From: an uncultured Flavobacteriales bacterium
Lineage (GTDB): Bacteria; Bacteroidota; Bacteroidia; Flavobacteriales_D; SKUL01
Direction of reading: 5' to 3'
Assembly (NCBI GenBank): GCA_937911795.1
Contig: CALDPJ010000043.1
Location: 1-7,072, forward strand
Length of the DNA: 7,072 nt
The translations under genes and the position numbers were made by a program. Below are positions 5,322-7,072 of the stretch, in pieces. Numbering within the stretch: position 1 is the first letter of the stretch; each line of letters starts with the position of its first letter. A model generated the notes under the pieces. That model saw only the letters and a list, made by a program, of their open reading frames with translations. It made no database searches and had not been told where the DNA came from.

Positions 5322-7072
5322 GGCCACCACGCAACTGCGCTTATACCCTTTCGTATAGCCGTCGGTTGTAAACACCTCCATATAGATAATGTGAATTCCG
5401 ACTCGGGCACGTTCGCCGTCATCCGTGGTGCCATCCCACGAAATAACACCATCTGTACCGAGTAATTCATTGCGCATCAACCTGCGAATTTCCCGTCCGG
5501 CAGAATCGTAAATGGTAATGTTTCCGGCCAGACCGCTGCGGTCGAATTTGTAGTGAATGCTCGTCACATCCTGATACCCGTCGTTGTCGGGTGAAAAAAT
5601 CTCCGGTGAAACCGACACTTCATCATTCGATTCTTCGAGCATCTGAAACTGAGAGTTTTCAAATCCCGGAGTGGCCCAGTTGTACATTTCCGACGCCGAC
5701 ATCCAGTTCGTGTTGTCATCGCTCGGGCGGTCGAAACTGATCCGTTCCAGCGACACTCCTTTTACATCATTGAGCAATGCGAAATGCAGGTCTTCGAAAT
5801 AATCAAAACGATCTACCGTGTTTCCCGAAGGATCCATTAAAATCACCTGTCCATCGCTGTTGTTCAAGGTAGGAATATCCTCTGCCTGAAAAACGCGGGC
5901 CGGCGGAGCAAAAGGATATTCCGCCAGTATATTTGCCCTATTGTCGGTTATGGCCAGGTAATCGCCCGGTAATAAAATATAGGCCTCATCGGTAATCAGC
6001 CGCATCTGATCATTGGAAAGGTTTCCTAGAATCCATCCCTGCAGACCGATAATCGCATTGCTGTTGTTGTAAATTTCCACAAAATCTGCTCCGCCGGTTC
6101 GCTGGTTGAATAGAATTTCATTGATGATAAGATTGCCGGCAGTTGGTGTTCCGGGTCGGCCAAAAATCGCATCGCCTTCATTTTCGAATTCATTTCCGGT
6201 GCAATCCAGCAATCCGAAAATCTCTATCGTATGCACCTGATTTGGCTGCAGCGTTTCAGCAAGCGTCAATCGAATGCGCTGGTCATCGGGTGCCAAATTT
6301 TCGATGTCAAAAACCGTCAGCTCCGGCGAAAAGGAATATCCTGCTGAAATCACCGACGAGCTATCAAGAGTTTCATTAAACACCAGCTCAATCGTTACTG
6401 AATCTATTACCAGAATGGTAGTCAGTTGCGGGCCATTTTCGTCAGGAGTTAAATCATATACCGAGTTCTGTGTTCCCGGCGTTCCCCCGGCCTGGGCAAC
6501 AGAAGCCCGCCAGTTATCGCCCGCACGGCAGGGTTCTTCCGGATTGATTCTCTCCAGGCTCCAGCCCCCATCGGTTTTATCAGTATCGTTAAACCAGCTC
6601 AGGTCATAATCAACACGGTCAACCAACGCTCCGGAGGCATTCACAAAATTCAGCTCCTTTCCGGAGTTCGTGAGAAAGGTGGAAGACATCGACTGCATCT
6701 CTGTAACCGACTCAAAATTTTCAAATAGCTCTGCCGTACCGGGTGTTACCAGCACAAGATAACCTTCGGGTTCTATAAAGGTATTGGGCTGAAAACTCGC
6801 GCCCGAAATGTTTGCTCCGGATAGGTCGAAGAGTTTATCGGTGCGATTGTAGAGTTCGATGTATTCTATATCCGGAAGCCCAACAACCGGACTTGGATCT
6901 GCCATAATTTCGTTGATCAGCACCTCATACAACCCGGGTGTAAAACCGATTAAAATTTCGATACTGTTGTCTTCGGCAATTTCATTTCCGGGGCAGTCGG
7001 TGATGCCTTCGATGGCCGTCCCGCTGCCTTGTTCGATCAACCGTTCTTTCCGCCTGGTCAGGCCGAACCGCT
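5310..7072 (-). CDS. Lamin-tail-domain modular extracellular protein, C-terminal portion (partial)
   Basis: The frame is open to the right edge of the window, so the true start lies outside. Positions below count from a TTG at 7040, which need not be a real start. The protein is modular: lamin-tail domain at about 39-190 (opening LINEIMADPS, with VEYIELYN-like core), an Ig-like Big_5/SbsA-type domain at about 200-296, a second lamin-tail domain at about 302-460 (opening LIINEILFN), and a FlgD-like domain at about 477-576 starting EIFSPDNDGYQD. Both lamin-tail copies end with a SLERI...NW...TPG pattern. A first partial Ig-like end (ITDCPGNE, 13-20) mirrors LLDCTGNE (278-285), so the module order repeats further upstream. 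Such proteins are usually secreted and placed at the cell surface, often by type IX secretion. Signal peptide and function cannot be seen. The role is unknown and a link to carotenoids is not implied. Confidence 0.87.
   Translation of the reverse strand, partial: RFGLTRRKERLIEQGSGTAIEGITDCPGNEIAEDNSIEILIGFTPGLYEVLINEIMADPSPVVGLPDIEYIELYNRTDKLFDLSGANISGASFQPNTFIEPEGYLVLVTPGTAELFENFESVTEMQSMSSTFLTNSGKELNFVNASGALVDRVDYDLSWFNDTDKTDGGWSLERINPEEPCRAGDNWRASVAQAGGTPGTQNSVYDLTPDENGPQLTTILVIDSVTIELVFNETLDSSSVISAGYSFSPELTVFDIENLAPDDQRIRLTLAETLQPNQVHTIEIFGLLDCTGNEFENEGDAIFGRPGTPTAGNLIINEILFNQRTGGADFVEIYNNSNAIIGLQGWILGNLSNDQMRLITDEAYILLPGDYLAITDNRANILAEYPFAPPARVFQAEDIPTLNNSDGQVILMDPSGNTVDRFDYFEDLHFALLNDVKGVSLERISFDRPSDDNTNWMSASEMYNWATPGFENSQFQMLEESNDEVSVSPEIFSPDNDGYQDVTSIHYKFDRSGLAGNITIYDSAGREIRRLMRNELLGTDGVISWDGTTDDGERARVGIHIIYMEVFTTDGYTKGYKRSCVVASRF

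Noticed and set aside
6143..6609. Plus-strand open frames opposite the lamin-tail gene
   Set aside because: They overlap well-supported minus-strand coding sequence and have no family features or start signals.
7039..7072. Possible frameshift in the lamin-tail gene at the right edge (another frame reads RPDQAERTV, similar to LQPNQVHTI in the later repeat)
   Set aside because: The distance from this segment to the DCPGN motif is about eight residues longer than in the other copy, so a simple one-base shift does not explain it; the likeness is too short.
1..7072. Mobile elements, CRISPR arrays, tRNA or rRNA genes
   Set aside because: No transposase, integrase, regularly spaced repeats, or structural RNA signature was seen on either strand.

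Overview
The window reads as a piece of a Bacteroidota chromosome, possibly from an aquatic flavobacterium-like lineage. Three things point there. Candidate promoters have the TAnnTTTG form of this phylum, Shine-Dalgarno sites are weak or missing, and the protein at the right end is a lamin-tail-domain surface type common in the phylum. The exact genus cannot be told from sequence alone. The window may be a whole short contig, because genes are incomplete at both edges.

Layout: the left end (minus strand) carries the N-terminal half of the excision-repair nuclease UvrC. Its reading frame stops 32 bases from the window edge, at about half the normal length. A roughly 240-base AT-rich intergenic region follows and separates uvrC from a divergent plus-strand cluster of five genes: an ECF-type sigma factor, phytoene desaturase (crtI), phytoene synthase (crtB), beta-carotene hydroxylase (crtZ) and a fused-type membrane lycopene cyclase (crtYcd). 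The genes are tightly packed: sigma and crtI overlap by 14 bases, crtI-crtB are 34 bases apart, crtB-crtZ 57 and crtZ-crtYcd 2. At the right end a minus-strand gene for a large modular extracellular protein (lamin-tail domains, Ig-like domain, FlgD-like C-terminal domain) converges on crtYcd, overlaps its tail by 12 bases, and runs off the window.

Together the four enzymes form a coherent pathway. CrtB condenses two geranylgeranyl diphosphates to phytoene, CrtI desaturates it to lycopene, CrtYcd cyclises this to beta-carotene, and CrtZ hydroxylates the rings to zeaxanthin. The GGPP synthase must lie elsewhere, and no ketolase is present. The leading sigma factor probably controls the pigment genes, as sigma or MerR/sigma modules do in other carotenoid loci, but no anti-sigma or MerR gene lies in the window. 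Candidate housekeeping promoters sit just before crtI (inside the sigma gene), crtB and crtZ, while the sigma leader has no TTTG-type promoter and instead contains several short repeats. I see a well-formed known pathway with some interesting regulatory detail. I do not see a clearly new system.
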